Origin: Paenirhodobacter ferrireducens
Lineage (GTDB): Bacteria > Pseudomonadota > Alphaproteobacteria > Rhodobacterales > Rhodobacteraceae
Reading direction: 5' to 3'
Assembly: GCF_004022265.1 (NCBI RefSeq)
Contig: NZ_SAVB01000024.1
Coordinates: 34,415-98,414, forward strand
DNA: 64,000 nt
The translations under genes were made by a program, and so were the position numbers. Below, piece after piece: positions 36,252-45,830 of this stretch (positions within the stretch are counted from its first letter, which is position 1; each line of letters starts with the position of its first letter). Under the pieces are notes generated by a model. That model did no database searches and had not been told where the DNA came from. It saw only the letters and a list, made by a program, of their open reading frames with translations.

Positions 36252-36964
36252 CGGGCAAGCGCCGCGATCAGCCGGGCGCGGGCGGCGGGCAGCGCGCGGC
36301 TGCCGTGCTCGGCCGCGAAGCGGTCGAGGAAATGGCCGGTGAGGCGCAGCCCCTCCGTGACCTCCACCCAGCTTGCCGGCCCCTGACCGAGCAGACAGGC
36401 GGGCAGCGGCAGCAGCCGCGGCGCCCAGTCCCCGGCGCCCGCCCGGCTGACGGCGCGGCCGCTGCGGGGGCTGACGAAAGCCAGATCCTCGCGCGAGCCG
36501 GTGACGGCGCAGCGGCCGAGGTCGAGCCCGTAGCCGAGCTCGTCGAGCAGCTGCATTTCCCAGCGGAGATAATCGAGCGGCCAGCCCGGCATCGCATCGC
36601 CGATCACCGCGAAAAGCGGCTCGGTGGCGGCAAAAAGCGCGGGGTGGGGGGCGCGTTCGGGCAGGGCGAAGGCAAGCATTGCGCAGGTGGCGGACAGTCC
36701 CGCAAGCGCCAGCCGGTCACGCATCGCCCCCGCGCGCGAGGCGAGCGGCTCGACGGTGAAGGTGCCGAGCTGGTCCTCAAGCCGGGCGCGCCAGCGCAGG
36801 GCGACGGACGAGCCGGGCTGCAGCGTCGCCGCCATCTTCCGCGAGGCGCCGCCGCGCACCACGCCCGCGTGCCGGCCATGACCCGCCGTGAACACCTCGA
36901 TCAGCGCCGAGGTCTCGCCCTGCGGGCGGGTCGAGAGAATGGTGCCGTGGTCTTGCCAGTCCAT
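36242..36964 (-). CDS. recO: DNA repair protein RecO
   Basis: Recombination mediator that loads RecA on gapped DNA with RecF and RecR. It has 240 residues with the N-terminal OB fold ([37 protein letters not shown], about 3-39) and a helical C-terminal domain. The zinc-binding cysteine set seen in some RecO proteins is reduced here. It is the last gene of the rnc-era run, separated from DUF1491 by a gap with a hairpin element. Confidence 0.93.
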   Translation of the reverse strand: MDWQDHGTILSTRPQGETSALIEVFTAGHGRHAGVVRGGASRKMAATLQPGSSVALRWRARLEDQLGTFTVEPLASRAGAMRDRLALAGLSATCAMLAFALPERAPHPALFAATEPLFAVIGDAMPGWPLDYLRWEMQLLDELGYGLDLGRCAVTGSREDLAFVSPRSGRAVSRAGAGDWAPRLLPLPACLLGQGPASWVEVTEGLRLTGHFLDRFAAEHGSRALPAARARLIAALARQG

Positions 36965-36999
36965 GCGGGGTTCCGGGGCGGGGTTTCCGGGCGGAGAGG

Positions 37000-37053
37000 C
37001 CGGGGGGCCGTCTGCCCCCCGGACCCCCCGAAGGTATTTCCGGCAAGGAGAAA
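37000..37053 (-). repeat. dispersed intergenic hairpin element, copy B
   Basis: On the minus strand it reads CTTGCCGGAAATACCTTCGG followed by a 9-bp GC stem (arms 37000-37008 and 37014-37022, loop of five). It lies in the 114-base gap between the DUF1491 gene and recO, and is oriented with both genes. Confidence 0.75.
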
Positions 37054-37078
37054 GGGGAAGGGGCCTCCGGGCGGGCGC

Positions 37079-37414
37079 TCAGTCGCTGAGGCCTTCCTCG
37101 TCAAGCAGGGTGCGGCCGTCGCGGCTTTCGATCTCGATCACCCACAGATCGGGGTCGAAGCCGCGCTGGCGGCGGATCGAGGCGTCGACCTCGGCCTCCG
37201 GCCCCTCGGCCAGCACGACCCATTTGCGCGCGCCGGTCGTCAGATCGAAGCTGCGCTGCCACAGCGTCGCGCGGCCATCGAGGGTGGCGCATTTCACCAT
37301 CACCGCGCCGGCATGCGGCTCGCCATGCGCGGTGACATAGGCCGGGATATTGGCAATCTCCAGCCGCCGCAGATAGGCCCGCACCCAGAAATCCGAGGTC
37401 AGGCGGAGCGTCAT
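37079..37414 (-). CDS. DUF1491 family protein
   Basis: A 111-residue protein starting MTLRLTSDFWVRAYLRRLE, with GAVMVKCATLDGRATLWQRSF and WVVLAEGPEAEVDASIRRQRGFDPDLWVIEIE (about 65-96). This is the DUF1491 pattern, found next to era and recO in alphaproteobacteria. No function is known. Its ATG abuts the era stop codon directly, so it is translated from the same message. Confidence 0.9.
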   Translation of the reverse strand: MTLRLTSDFWVRAYLRRLEIANIPAYVTAHGEPHAGAVMVKCATLDGRATLWQRSFDLTTGARKWVVLAEGPEAEVDASIRRQRGFDPDLWVIEIESRDGRTLLDEEGLSD

Positions 37415-38344
37415 TCAGTCGCCGTCCTTGAAGTCGAGCCCCATCTCGGAATAGCGCTCGGCCTCGTCGAGCCAGTTCGGGCGCACCTTGACCTGCAGGA
37501 AGAGATGCACCGGCCGGCCGAGGAATTCGGCAAGATCGGCGCGGGCCGCGGTGGAGATCGCCTTGATCGTCTCGCCGCCCTTGCCGAGCACGATGCCCTT
37601 GTGGCCCTCGCGCGCGACATAGATCAGCTGGTCGATGCGGGTGGAGCCGTCCTTGCGGTCCTCCCATTTCTCGGTCTCGACGGTGAGCTGATAGGGCAGC
37701 TCCTCGTGCAGGCGCAGGGTCAGTTTCTCGCGCGTGACCTCGGCGGCGATCTGGCGCATCGGCAGGTCGGCGATCTGGTCCTCGGGGTAGAACCACGGGC
37801 CTTCGGGCAGCTCGCCCGCCAGCCATTCGCGCAGGTCGTCGACGCCATAGCCGCGCTCGGCCGAGATCATGAAGGTCTTGACGAAGGGGAAAGCCTCGTT
37901 CGCGGCCTGCGCCAGTTCAAGCAGGCGCTCGGCCTTGACCTTGTCGATCTTGTTGATCGCGAGCGCGACGGGCTGTTCGCCGGCGCGTTCCTTCAGCGCC
38001 TCGATGATCGCGCGGGTGCCGTCGGTCAGGCCGCGATGCGCCTCGATCAGCAGCACGATGATGTCGGCATCCGAGGCGCCGCCCCAGGCCGCGGTCACCA
38101 TTGCCCGGTCGAGCCGGCGGCGCGGGCGGAAGATGCCGGGAGTGTCGACGAAGACGATCTGCGTCTCGCCCTGCATGCACACGCCGCGGATGCGGGCACG
38201 CGTCGTCTGCACCTTGTGGGTGACGATCGAGACCTTGGCGCCGACCATGCGGTTGAGCAGGGTCGACTTGCCGGCGTTCGGCTCGCCGATCAGGGCGACG
38301 AAGCCCGCGCGGGTGTGCTCGGGATGCGGGGTGTCTTCGGTCAT
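37415..38344 (-). CDS. era: GTPase Era
   Basis: Ribosome-assembly GTPase that binds 16S rRNA and couples 30S maturation to the cell cycle. It has 309 residues. G1 is [10 protein letters not shown]2 is in [11 protein letters not shown]3 is DTPGI and G4 is NKID. The C-terminal KH domain includes [10 protein letters not shown], the RNA-binding GxxG region. Its ATG overlaps the rnc stop by 4 bases, a widely conserved rnc-era pairing. Confidence 0.97.
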   Translation of the reverse strand: MTEDTPHPEHTRAGFVALIGEPNAGKSTLLNRMVGAKVSIVTHKVQTTRARIRGVCMQGETQIVFVDTPGIFRPRRRLDRAMVTAAWGGASDADIIVLLIEAHRGLTDGTRAIIEALKERAGEQPVALAINKIDKVKAERLLELAQAANEAFPFVKTFMISAERGYGVDDLREWLAGELPEGPWFYPEDQIADLPMRQIAAEVTREKLTLRLHEELPYQLTVETEKWEDRKDGSTRIDQLIYVAREGHKGIVLGKGGETIKAISTAARADLAEFLGRPVHLFLQVKVRPNWLDEAERYSEMGLDFKDGD

Positions 38345-39027
38345 GTGGTGCCCTCCAGGCGGGTCAGCAGCGTCTTGGCGGCGGATTGTTCGGCCAGTCG
38401 TTTCGAGCCGGCCTTGGCGCGCTCGCTTTCGCCCGAGGCAAGATGCACCTCGATGGTGAAGACCGGGGCGTGGTCGGGGCCGCTGCGCGACACCGTTTCA
38501 TACCCCGGCGGCGGCAGGCCACGGGCCTGCGCCCATTCCTGCAGTGCGGTCTTGGCGTCGCGGGCATCTTCCTCGACGGCCTCGACGCGCTTGCCCCAGA
38601 GCCGCAACACGAGCTTGCGTGCCACTTCGAAGCCCGCGTCGAGGTGCACGGCGGCGATCACCGCCTCCATCGCGTCGCCGAGGAGCGCCTCCTTGCGGCG
38701 GCCGCCCGACATCATTTCCGACCGGCCGAGCTTCAGCACCGCTCCGAGGTCGATCTGGCGGGCGACATCGGCGCAGGTTTCCTTGCGCACCAGCGCGTTG
38801 AAGCGCGGCGCCAGCTGGCCTTCCGAGGCATCGCGGTCGGCCTTGAACAGCGCCTCGGCGATGCTGAGTCCAAGCACGCGGTCACCCAGAAACTCGAGCC
38901 GCTGGTTGTCGGGGCGCGTGGCCGAGCCGATCGAGCTGTGGGTGAGCGCGCGAACGAGAAGCTCGGGCTTCGCGAAGCGGTGCCCGAGTCTGTCCATGAA
39001 TGCCTCGATGTCGGAGCCGACCTTCAC
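38341..39027 (-). CDS. rnc: ribonuclease III
   Basis: Double-strand-specific endoribonuclease for rRNA processing. It has 228 residues. The signature [17 protein letters not shown] holds catalytic acidic residues (about 43-53), [17 protein letters not shown] the second acidic set, and a double-stranded-RNA-binding domain ends the protein ([17 protein letters not shown] to [15 protein letters not shown]). It sits 10 bases after lepB and overlaps era by 4 bases. Confidence 0.97.
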   Translation of the reverse strand: MKVGSDIEAFMDRLGHRFAKPELLVRALTHSSIGSATRPDNQRLEFLGDRVLGLSIAEALFKADRDASEGQLAPRFNALVRKETCADVARQIDLGAVLKLGRSEMMSGGRRKEALLGDAMEAVIAAVHLDAGFEVARKLVLRLWGKRVEAVEEDARDAKTALQEWAQARGLPPPGYETVSRSGPDHAPVFTIEVHLASGESERAKAGSKRLAEQSAAKTLLTRLEGTT

Positions 39028-39036
39028 GCCCTCACC

Positions 39037-39819
39037 TCAGTCGATCGCCTTGAAGAACCGATCCGGACGCCAGGTCCAGAAGTAGAAGAGCGATTTGCCG
39101 GCCGAGGAGAACATCACCCGGTCGGCGCGGCCGATCAGGTATTCCGCCGGCACGAAACCAAGCCCGCCGGCAGCGGCCGGGAAGCGGCTGTCCTCGGAAT
39201 TGTCGCGGTTGTCGCCCATGAAGAAATACTGACCCTCGGGCACGGTGAAGACCGGGGTGTCATCGGCCACCCAATTGTCCGAGATGTTCAGGATGTCGTG
39301 GCTGACCCCATTCGGCAGGGTCTCGGTCTGGCGCGCCTTCAGGCAGGTGCCGCCGATCCCGACCGGGTCGTTCTCGCAGCGCGGCATCAGCTGCTGCGGG
39401 CCCTGCGGCGCCTTCACCTCAGCGAAGGTGCCGGCATCGGCGAGCTGCACCGGTTCGCCGTTGATGTGCAGCACGCCCTGCACCATCTGGATCTTGTCAC
39501 CGGGCAGGCCGATCAGCCGCTTGATGAAGTCGACGTTCTTCGTCGGGTGACGGAAGACGACGACATCGCCGCGCTCGGGCTCGCGCGCGAAGATCCGGCC
39601 CGAGATCGGGCAGGCGGAGAACGGGCAGGAATGGCTCGAATAGCCATAGGCCATCTTGTTCACGAAGAGGAAGTCGCCGATCAGCAGCGTGTCCTTCATC
39701 GAACCCGAGGGAATCCAGAACGGCTGGAAGAACAGGGTGCGGAACACCCCCGCGATCACCAGTGCCCAGACGATGGTTTTCACCGTCTCGACGATGCCGC
39801 CTTCGGATTTCTTGGCCAT
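39037..39819 (-). CDS. lepB: signal peptidase I
   Basis: Membrane protease that removes signal peptides from exported proteins. It has 260 residues, with one N-terminal membrane helix (TVKTIVWALVIAGVFRTLFF). The catalytic Ser40 is in IPSGSMKDTLLIGD and the Lys100 base in VDFIKRLIGLPGD. Box E reads FFMGDNRDNSEDSR. The ATG at 39819 (MAKKSEGG) is preferred over an 18-codon upstream extension. It would process Sec signals in this window, such as those of the FadL-like and periplasmic motor proteins. Confidence 0.96.
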   Translation of the reverse strand: MAKKSEGGIVETVKTIVWALVIAGVFRTLFFQPFWIPSGSMKDTLLIGDFLFVNKMAYGYSSHSCPFSACPISGRIFAREPERGDVVVFRHPTKNVDFIKRLIGLPGDKIQMVQGVLHINGEPVQLADAGTFAEVKAPQGPQQLMPRCENDPVGIGGTCLKARQTETLPNGVSHDILNISDNWVADDTPVFTVPEGQYFFMGDNRDNSEDSRFPAAAGGLGFVPAEYLIGRADRVMFSSAGKSLFYFWTWRPDRFFKAID

Positions 39820-39874
39820 TCCCTGCCCCGCTTGTGAAAAGTCCCGCCTTCCTAGGCTTGCGGGGATACCCAAG

Positions 39875-40282
39875 TCAAGGAAGGGGTCGTGCCTCGATCA
39901 CCACGAAGGCCTGCGCCCAGGGGGCGTCGTCAGTCAATGTGACGTGAACGATCGCCTCGTGCCCGGGCGGGGTCATCGCGGCAAGCCGCTCGGCGGCCCA
40001 GCCGGTCAGATGCATCACCGGCTGCCCGGTGGGCAGATTCGTCACCGCCATGTCGCGCCACGAGATCCCCATCCGCAGCCCGGTGCCAAGCGCCTTCGAA
40101 CAGGCCTCCTTCGCCGCCCAGCGTTTGGCATAAGTGCCGGCAGTGTCGGCACGCCGCTCGGCCTTGGCGATCTCGGTCTCGGTGAAGACGCGGGTACGAA
40201 ACCGATCGCCGAAACGCGCGAGCGCCGCGGCGATGCGGTCGATATTGGCGAGGTCGGAGCCGATGCCGAGGATCACGCTCAC
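39875..40282 (-). CDS. acpS: holo-[acyl-carrier-protein] synthase
   Basis: Adds the 4'-phosphopantetheine arm to acyl carrier protein. It has 135 residues. The two Mg/CoA motifs are [12 protein letters not shown] and [16 protein letters not shown]. Its ATG overlaps the pdxJ stop by 4 bases and lepB starts 55 bases later. The pdxJ-acpS-lepB-rnc-era order is standard in Rhodobacterales. Confidence 0.96.
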   Translation of the reverse strand: MSVILGIGSDLANIDRIAAALARFGDRFRTRVFTETEIAKAERRADTAGTYAKRWAAKEACSKALGTGLRMGISWRDMAVTNLPTGQPVMHLTGWAAERLAAMTPPGHEAIVHVTLTDDAPWAQAFVVIEARPLP

Positions 40283-41025
40283 TCGCCCCGGGCTGCGTCC
40301 ATCAGGGCGCGCATCTGCCCGATCGCGCCCTCGAGGCCGATGAACACCGCCTCGCCGATCAGGAAATGGCCGATGTTCAGCTCGCGGATCTCGGGCATCG
40401 CGGCGACCGGGCCGACCGTCTCGAAGGTCAGGCCATGGCCCGCGTGCACCTCGAGACCGAGTGAATGGGCATAGGCCGCGCCCGCCGCCAGCGCCTCGAG
40501 CTCGAGATCGCGCTCGGCGAAGCGGCCGGCAGAGTGCAGGTCGCAGTAATGGCCGGTGTGCAGCTCGATCACCGCCGCGCCGATCTGCGCCGAGGCCTCG
40601 ATCTGTGCCGGGTCATGGCCGATGAACATCGAGACGCGGATCCCCGCCTCGTTCAGCGTGCCGACATACTCGGTCAGCCGCGGCAGATCGGCCACCACGT
40701 CGAGCCCGCCCTCGGTCGTCACCTCCTGCCGCTTCTCGGGCACGAGGCAGCAGGCATGCGGCGCGGTGGCGAGCGCGATCGCCTGCATCTCGTCTGTCGG
40801 TGCCATCTCGAAATTGAGCGGGATCCCGAGCCCGGCCTTCAGCGCGGCAATGTCGCTGTCGCGGATGTGGCGGCGATCCTCACGCAGGTGGGCGGTGATG
40901 CCGTCCGCGCCTGCCGCCTCGGCCAGAAGGGCCGCGCGCAGCGGGTCGGGATAGGCGGCGCCGCGGGCGTTGCGCAGGGTGGCGACGTGGTCGATGTTGA
41001 CGCCAAGGCGAAGCGAGTGGGGCAT
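40279..41025 (-). CDS. pdxJ: pyridoxine 5'-phosphate synthase
   Basis: Condenses 1-deoxyxylulose 5-phosphate with 3-amino-2-oxopropyl phosphate to make vitamin B6. It has 248 residues. [16 protein letters not shown] at the N-terminus, [17 protein letters not shown] and HAGHGL are family marks for the TIM-barrel active site. GGAGGATTCC lies before the ATG at 41025. It overlaps acpS by 4 bases. Confidence 0.97.
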   Translation of the reverse strand: MPHSLRLGVNIDHVATLRNARGAAYPDPLRAALLAEAAGADGITAHLREDRRHIRDSDIAALKAGLGIPLNFEMAPTDEMQAIALATAPHACCLVPEKRQEVTTEGGLDVVADLPRLTEYVGTLNEAGIRVSMFIGHDPAQIEASAQIGAAVIELHTGHYCDLHSAGRFAERDLELEALAAGAAYAHSLGLEVHAGHGLTFETVGPVAAMPEIRELNIGHFLIGEAVFIGLEGAIGQMRALMDAARGE

Positions 41026-41117
41026 GGAATCCTCCGGTCAGTGCGGCGAGAGTATGTGCGCAAGCCCGGGCGGAAGGGAAGGGGTCGCGCCATGTCCGAG
41101 GGGCTGTCGTGCGGGGC

Positions 41118-41786
41118 TCAGCCCTCGCCCGGCGGTGGGGCATTGCCGTCCTTGCGGCGCGGGCTGATCTTGGCGCGGATCTTCGTCAGCCGTTCCTTCA
41201 GCCGGGTGCGGCGGCGGTTCTGATAGGCGGTGACGATCGGCAGGGCGATGAAATAGCACACCAGCCCGGCGGCGATGCCGGGCAGCAGCCCGCCCACCAG
41301 ATAGGGCAGGAAGATCCCGTCGAAGAAATTCGCCAGCCCCTGCCACTGCGTCGGCTCGTGGGTGAAGAAGGCCACGAGGTTGTGGTGCAGGTCCTGGAAG
41401 GCATGGCCGAAGGTCTCGAACAGCCCCTCGGTCTGGACCGGGGCGAGATGCCGGCCAAGCATCCAGTGGCCGAGCTTGATCGAGACCAGCGCGATCAGCG
41501 GGAAGGTCAGCGGGTTGCCGATCAGCGTGCCAAAGAGCGCGGCGATGACATTGCCGCGCACCAGCCAGGCAAGCACCACCGCGCCGCCAAGGTGAAAGCC
41601 GAAGAGTGGCGTGAAGGAGATCAGCACGCCCGCGAAGATGCCGCGCGCGATCCGCTCGGGCCGGTCGGGCAGGCGGTTCAGCCGGTGCTTGATGTAGTGG
41701 AAGGCACGGGTCCAGCCGCCGCGCGGCCAGACCGCCTCGCGCAGCGCCTGCAGGAAGGGACGTTTGTTGCGCCGCTTGAAAACCAC
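41118..41786 (-). CDS. DUF2062 family membrane protein
   Basis: A 222-residue membrane protein of the DUF2062 family: RIARGIFAGVLISFTPLFGFHLGGAVVLAWLVRGN (about 42-76), then FGTLIGNPLTFPLIALVSIKLGHWMLG, with more hydrophobic helices and a basic C-terminus. The function is unknown; relatives are often next to rsh or pdxJ. The best start is the GTG at 41786, seven bases after GGAGAAGG; the frame upstream has no other support. It follows rsh by 61 bases. Confidence 0.88.
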   Translation of the reverse strand: MVFKRRNKRPFLQALREAVWPRGGWTRAFHYIKHRLNRLPDRPERIARGIFAGVLISFTPLFGFHLGGAVVLAWLVRGNVIAALFGTLIGNPLTFPLIALVSIKLGHWMLGRHLAPVQTEGLFETFGHAFQDLHHNLVAFFTHEPTQWQGLANFFDGIFLPYLVGGLLPGIAAGLVCYFIALPIVTAYQNRRRTRLKERLTKIRAKISPRRKDGNAPPPGEG

Positions 41787-41847
41787 CGTCGTCCTTCTCC
41801 CCCGTGCCGGGGGCCGTTCCCTCCGTCCGCGGTGCCCTTGGGCCCGC

Positions 41848-43965
41848 TCAGGGCTTGCGCGAGATGTCGCGCCACCGCTCCACCTGCGACACATCCGTCT
41901 CTGCCTCGAGCGCGGTGAGCAGCATGTGCAGGTGTTCCACGTCCCTTAGCTCGACTTCCACGACAAGTGAGTAAAAGTCCGGCTTGCGGTCGATGAAATG
42001 CAGATCCGAGATATTGGCCTTCTGCTGCCCGATCAAGGTGCAGATATGGCCAAGCACGCCGGCATCGTTCGAGATCGTGATCTTCAGCGAGGCGGTATAG
42101 GCGGGCGGATGCTGGCCGGGCTGCCAGTGCAGGTCGACCCAGCGTTCGGGTTCTTCCTCGAATTCCTCGAGCGCGGGGCAGTCGATCGCGTGGATCACCA
42201 CGCCCTGGCCGCGATAGGTGATGCCGACGATGCGCTCGCCGGGCAGCGGCTGGCAGCAATCAGCGCGGCGGAAGCTCTGGTCGGCGCCAAGGCCGATCAC
42301 CGCGCGGGTCGGTTCGACCGTCTCGGGGCCGTGCTGGGCGAGTTCCGGATAGAGCGTCTCGACCACTTCGCGCGCGGTGAACTCGGCCGAGCCGAGGCGG
42401 GCGAGCAGTTCGATCTCGTCGACCATGCCGAGGGTCTTCGCCGCGGTGCGCAGCGCCTTGTCGGACACCTTGCGGCCGACATGTTCGAAGGCGACGCGGG
42501 CGAGCTCGGCGCCGAGCTTGACGAAGCGCGAGCGGTCTTCCTCGCGCAGGCTCTTGCGGATCGCGGCGCGGGCGCGGCCGGTGCCGACGATGTCGAGCCA
42601 AGTCGCCTGTGGGCGCTGGCCGGCGGCGGTGATGATGTCGACCGACTGGCCGTTCTTCAGCCGGGTCCAGAGCGGCACGCGGATGCCGTCGACCTTGGCG
42701 CCGACGCAGGAATTGCCGATCCGGGTATGGATCGCATAGGCGAAGTCGATCGGGGTCGCCCCCTTCGGCAGCCGGATCACATCGCCCTTGGGCGTGAAGC
42801 AGAACACCTGGTCGGAATACATCTCGAGCTTGACGTTCTCGAGGAATTCCTCGTGATCGCCCTCTGCGAAGCGTTCGGTCAGCGAGGACAGCCATTTCGC
42901 CGGATCGACGGCGAAGGGGTTCTCGGCGGGCTCGCCGTCGCGATAGGACCAGTGCGCGGCGACGCCGGCCTCGGCCACCTCGTGCATCTGCCGGGTGCGG
43001 ATCTGCACCTCGACGCGCTTGCCGTCGCGCCCCGTCACCGTGGTGTGGATCGAGCGATAGCCGTTCGTCTTCGGCTGGGAGATGTAATCCTTGAACCGGC
43101 CCGGCACGGCGCGCCAGCGCTGGTGGATCAGCCCGACGACGCGATAGCAGTCCTCGACATTCTCGGTGATGACGCGGAAGCCGTAGATGTCGGACAGGCG
43201 CGAGAAGGCAAGCTGCTTCTCCTCCATCTTGCGCCAGATCGAATAGGGCCGCTTCGCGCGACCGAAGACGTCGGCCTCGATCCCGGCCTTGTCCATCAGC
43301 GTGCGGATGTCATGCGTGATCTTCGAGATCACGTCGCCCGATTCCTTCTGCAGCAAGACGAAGCGGCGGATGATCGAGGTGCGGGCCTCGGGGTTCAGCA
43401 CCTTGAAGGCAAGGTCCTCAAGCTCCTCGCGCATCCACTGCATGCCCATGCGGCCGGCAAGCGGGGCGAAGATCTCCATCGTCTCGCGCGCCTTCTGCGC
43501 CTGCTTCTCGGCGCGCATCGACTTGATCGTGCGCATGTTGTGCAGCCGGTCGGCGAGCTTCACCAGCAGCACGCGGATGTCCTTCGACATCGCCATCAGG
43601 AGCTTGCGAAAATTCTCCGCCTGCTTCGAGGCGTTCGAGGACAGCTGCAGGTTGGTGAGCTTGGTGACGCCATCGACGAGTTCGGCGATCTCGTGGCCGA
43701 ACAGGCCCTCGACCTCGGTATAGGTCGAACGGGTATCCTCGATCGTGTCGTGCAGCAGCGCGGTGACGATCGTCGCGTCATCCAGCCGCTGCTCTGTCAG
43801 GATCGCGGCGACGGCGACGGGATGGGTGAAGTAGGATTCCCCCGACTGCCGGAACTGACCGTCGTGCATCTTCATGCCATAGGCATAGGCCCGGCGGATC
43901 AGCTCGGCATCGGTATGCGGGTTATAGTTGCGGACAAGCGCGATCAGGTCTTCGACGTCGATCAT
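41848..43965 (-). CDS. rsh: bifunctional (p)ppGpp synthetase/hydrolase (RelA/SpoT homologue)
   Basis: Makes and degrades the stringent-response alarmone. It has 705 residues. The hydrolase HD domain is near 25-180, with SYFTHPVAVAAILTEQ and LLHDTIEDT. The synthetase domain is at about 235-345, with GRAKRPYSIWRKM and IHTTVTGRDGKRVEVQIRT. A TGS domain at about 390-450 (FTPKGDVIRLPKGATPIDFAYAIHT, about 388-412) and a C-terminal ACT domain (about 630-700) complete it. Both catalytic halves look intact. The gene is 31 bases after rpoZ, the common alphaproteobacterial pair. Confidence 0.97.
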   Translation of the reverse strand: MIDVEDLIALVRNYNPHTDAELIRRAYAYGMKMHDGQFRQSGESYFTHPVAVAAILTEQRLDDATIVTALLHDTIEDTRSTYTEVEGLFGHEIAELVDGVTKLTNLQLSSNASKQAENFRKLLMAMSKDIRVLLVKLADRLHNMRTIKSMRAEKQAQKARETMEIFAPLAGRMGMQWMREELEDLAFKVLNPEARTSIIRRFVLLQKESGDVISKITHDIRTLMDKAGIEADVFGRAKRPYSIWRKMEEKQLAFSRLSDIYGFRVITENVEDCYRVVGLIHQRWRAVPGRFKDYISQPKTNGYRSIHTTVTGRDGKRVEVQIRTRQMHEVAEAGVAAHWSYRDGEPAENPFAVDPAKWLSSLTERFAEGDHEEFLENVKLEMYSDQVFCFTPKGDVIRLPKGATPIDFAYAIHTRIGNSCVGAKVDGIRVPLWTRLKNGQSVDIITAAGQRPQATWLDIVGTGRARAAIRKSLREEDRSRFVKLGAELARVAFEHVGRKVSDKALRTAAKTLGMVDEIELLARLGSAEFTAREVVETLYPELAQHGPETVEPTRAVIGLGADQSFRRADCCQPLPGERIVGITYRGQGVVIHAIDCPALEEFEEEPERWVDLHWQPGQHPPAYTASLKITISNDAGVLGHICTLIGQQKANISDLHFIDRKPDFYSLVVEVELRDVEHLHMLLTALEAETDVSQVERWRDISRKP

Positions 43966-43996
43966 TCGCGCATCCGCCTCCCGCCGGTCGTGCGAT

Positions 43997-44353
43997 TCAG
44001 TCGCGACCCTGCGCGTCCATCAGGGCGCGAAGCATGCGCTCTTCGTCCATATCGTCGGCGCGCGGACGGTCGGGGGTTTCGCCCGACATCAGCATCGCCA
44101 TCGAATCCTCTTCGGGTTCGTCGACCTCGATCTGGGTCTGATGCGACTCGATCAGGCGTTCGCGCAGATCCTCGGCGGACTGCGTCTCTTCGGCGATCTC
44201 GCGGAGGGCGACCACCGGGTTCTTGTCGTTGTCGCGGTCCACCGTCAGCGGCGAGCCGGCAGCGATTTCGCGTGCCCGATGCGCCGCGAGCATCACCAGC
44301 TCGAAGCGGTTCGGAACCTTGTCAACGCAATCTTCAACCGTCACGCGGGCCAT
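43997..44353 (-). CDS. rpoZ: DNA-directed RNA polymerase omega subunit
   Basis: Small polymerase subunit that helps assemble beta-prime and mediates ppGpp sensing. It has 118 residues starting [30 protein letters not shown] (about 1-30), the invariant omega region, followed by an acidic tail. I chose the ATG at 44353 instead of one four codons upstream because family members begin [10 protein letters not shown] strong promoter lies 40-66 bases upstream. rsh is downstream, so both sides of stringent control are made together. Confidence 0.97.
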   Translation of the reverse strand: MARVTVEDCVDKVPNRFELVMLAAHRAREIAAGSPLTVDRDNDKNPVVALREIAEETQSAEDLRERLIESHQTQIEVDEPEEDSMAMLMSGETPDRPRADDMDEERMLRALMDAQGRD

Positions 44354-44390
44354 TGGCATCTCCAATCGGACTTGGGAGGTGTGAAGCGCC

Positions 44391-44419
44391 TATTTAGGCG
44401 CAATATCTGGGCTTGACAA
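44391..44419 (-). promoter_or_regulatory. sigma-70 promoter of rpoZ-rsh
   Basis: On the minus strand TTGTCA (44414-44419) and TAAATA (44391-44396) are separated by exactly 17 bases. The -10 overlaps the loop of a small GCGCCT/AGGCGC palindrome (44386-44401). GGGAGGT, the ribosome site, follows at about 44374-44380. Confidence 0.7.
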
Positions 44420-44423
44420 GCGC

Positions 44424-45008
44424 TCAATCCGGCGCCCCCACTGGCTCGAGCGGCACGAGTGCGGCTTTTTCCGCCTCGGGCAGGGCTGCGGCCATTTCCG
44501 CCACGCTCTGGCCAGTCGCGGGGTGGCGCCAGGCGGGCGCAATCTCGGCGAGAGGAATCAGCACGAAACCACGGTCCTGCAGGCGCGGGTGCGGCAAGAT
44601 CAGCTCGGAGGGCGTCTCGCGCATCTGCCGCTCGAGCGGCAGTGCGCGCCAGGCGGCCTGGCTCTCGGCGTCGGGCAGCACGGTCTGGCCGGCGGCGATC
44701 AGGTCGAGGTCGATCCTGCGTGCCTGCCAGCGCTCGCTGCGGACCCGGCCGAGCTCTTCTTCGATCGCATGGAGCCGCGCCAGAACCTCGGTGGGCGCGG
44801 CCTCGGCCGACACCACGGCGCAGGCGTTGACGTAGTCGGGGCCCGAGCCCGCCGGGAAGGCGGGCGAGCGGTAGAACCGGCTCACGGCCGCAAGCATAAG
44901 CCCTTGTTCCGGCATTCTTTCCAGCGCTGCCGCCAGGGTCTGCGCGGGCAGTCCGGCGGCCGACGGAAGATTCGCTCCGAGGGCAATCAGGAATGTGTTA
45001 TTGGCCAT
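44424..45008 (-). CDS. folK: 2-amino-4-hydroxy-6-hydroxymethyldihydropteridine pyrophosphokinase
   Basis: Transfers pyrophosphate to the pterin precursor of folate. It has 194 residues. LIALGANLPSAAG, the EEELGRVRSERWQARRIDLDLIAAG segment (about 85-109) and LILPHPRLQDRGFVLIPLAEIAP (about 140-162) are the pterin/ATP/Mg signature regions. The ATG at 45008 (MANNTFLIALGAN) is chosen over a 31-codon upstream extension that enters the divergent gap. rpoZ lies 70 bases downstream on the same strand. Confidence 0.95.
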   Translation of the reverse strand: MANNTFLIALGANLPSAAGLPAQTLAAALERMPEQGLMLAAVSRFYRSPAFPAGSGPDYVNACAVVSAEAAPTEVLARLHAIEEELGRVRSERWQARRIDLDLIAAGQTVLPDAESQAAWRALPLERQMRETPSELILPHPRLQDRGFVLIPLAEIAPAWRHPATGQSVAEMAAALPEAEKAALVPLEPVGAPD

Positions 45009-45148
45009 AAATACAGATATCCTTGCCCACGGCCGATTGCTATGCAGTTCTGTCAGGAACTGTGCGCAGCGGCGTATTGGGGATATTCTTCCTCGCGTCA
45101 ACCACTCACACGACGCCTACCGCTGCGCAAAGACGAAAGGAAGTGTTG

Positions 45149-45712
45149 ATGTTTTACAAGGACGAGCGGCTTGCGCTGTTCATTGATGGTTCGAACCTCT
45201 ACGCGGCAGCCAAGGCGCTCGGGTTTGACATCGACTACAAGCTGCTTCGGCAGGAATTCGAACGGCGTGGCAAGCTGGTGCGGGCCTTCTATTACACGGC
45301 CCTGCTGGAAAATGAGGAATATTCACCGATCCGTCCGCTGGTCGACTGGCTGCATTACAATGGCTACGCGATGGTGACGAAGCCGGCGAAGGAATACACC
45401 GACTCGATGGGCCGGCGGAAGGTCAAGGGCAACATGGACATCGAGCTCGCGGTGAACGCGATGGAACTCGCGCCGCGCCTCGACCATGCCGTGCTGTTCT
45501 CGGGCGACGGCGATTTCCGTCCGCTCGTCGAAGCGCTGCAGCGGATGGGCGTGCGGGTGTCGGTCGTTTCGACGATCCGCAGCCAGCCGCCGATGATCGC
45601 CGACGAGCTGCGCCGCCAGGCCGATAATTTCATCGAGCTCGACGCGCTGCGCGAAGTGATCGGCCGCCCGCCGCGCGAGGCCCGCGAACCCGAGGCCGCC
45701 GCCGAGGCGTAA
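45149..45712 (+). CDS. NYN domain (LabA/DUF88-like) protein
   Basis: A 187-residue PIN-like NYN-domain protein, a fold linked to RNA cleavage. The putative metal-binding acidic residues are in FIDGSNLYAAAK, KGNMDIELAVNAMELA and FSGDGDFRPLVEALQRMG. It has no partner domain. AAAGGAAGTG precedes the ATG at 45149. It is divergent from folK over 140 bases and ends with a strong terminator. The substrate is unknown; most Rhodobacterales carry a close relative beside folK. Confidence 0.92.
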   Translation: MFYKDERLALFIDGSNLYAAAKALGFDIDYKLLRQEFERRGKLVRAFYYTALLENEEYSPIRPLVDWLHYNGYAMVTKPAKEYTDSMGRRKVKGNMDIELAVNAMELAPRLDHAVLFSGDGDFRPLVEALQRMGVRVSVVSTIRSQPPMIADELRRQADNFIELDALREVIGRPPREAREPEAAAEA

Positions 45713-45785
45713 GCCGGACCCGACGGGGCCGTCGCGCCCCACTCTTCCGCGCGGGCCCGGCCGGAATGGCTGTGACAAGATCCGG

Positions 45786-45810
45786 AAAGGGGGGCTTCGG
45801 CTCCCCTTTT
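45786..45810 (+). terminator. terminator of the NYN-domain gene
   Basis: A 10-bp stem with one G-T wobble and a TTCG loop (45786-45809) is followed by T. It stands 73 bases after the stop codon. Confidence 0.85.
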
Positions 45811-45830
45811 CTGCCAGGCGGGGCGCCGGC

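Noticed and set aside
36242..36964. recO as damaged because typical zinc cysteines are reduced
   Set aside because: The frame is intact and many alphaproteobacterial RecO proteins lack the full set.
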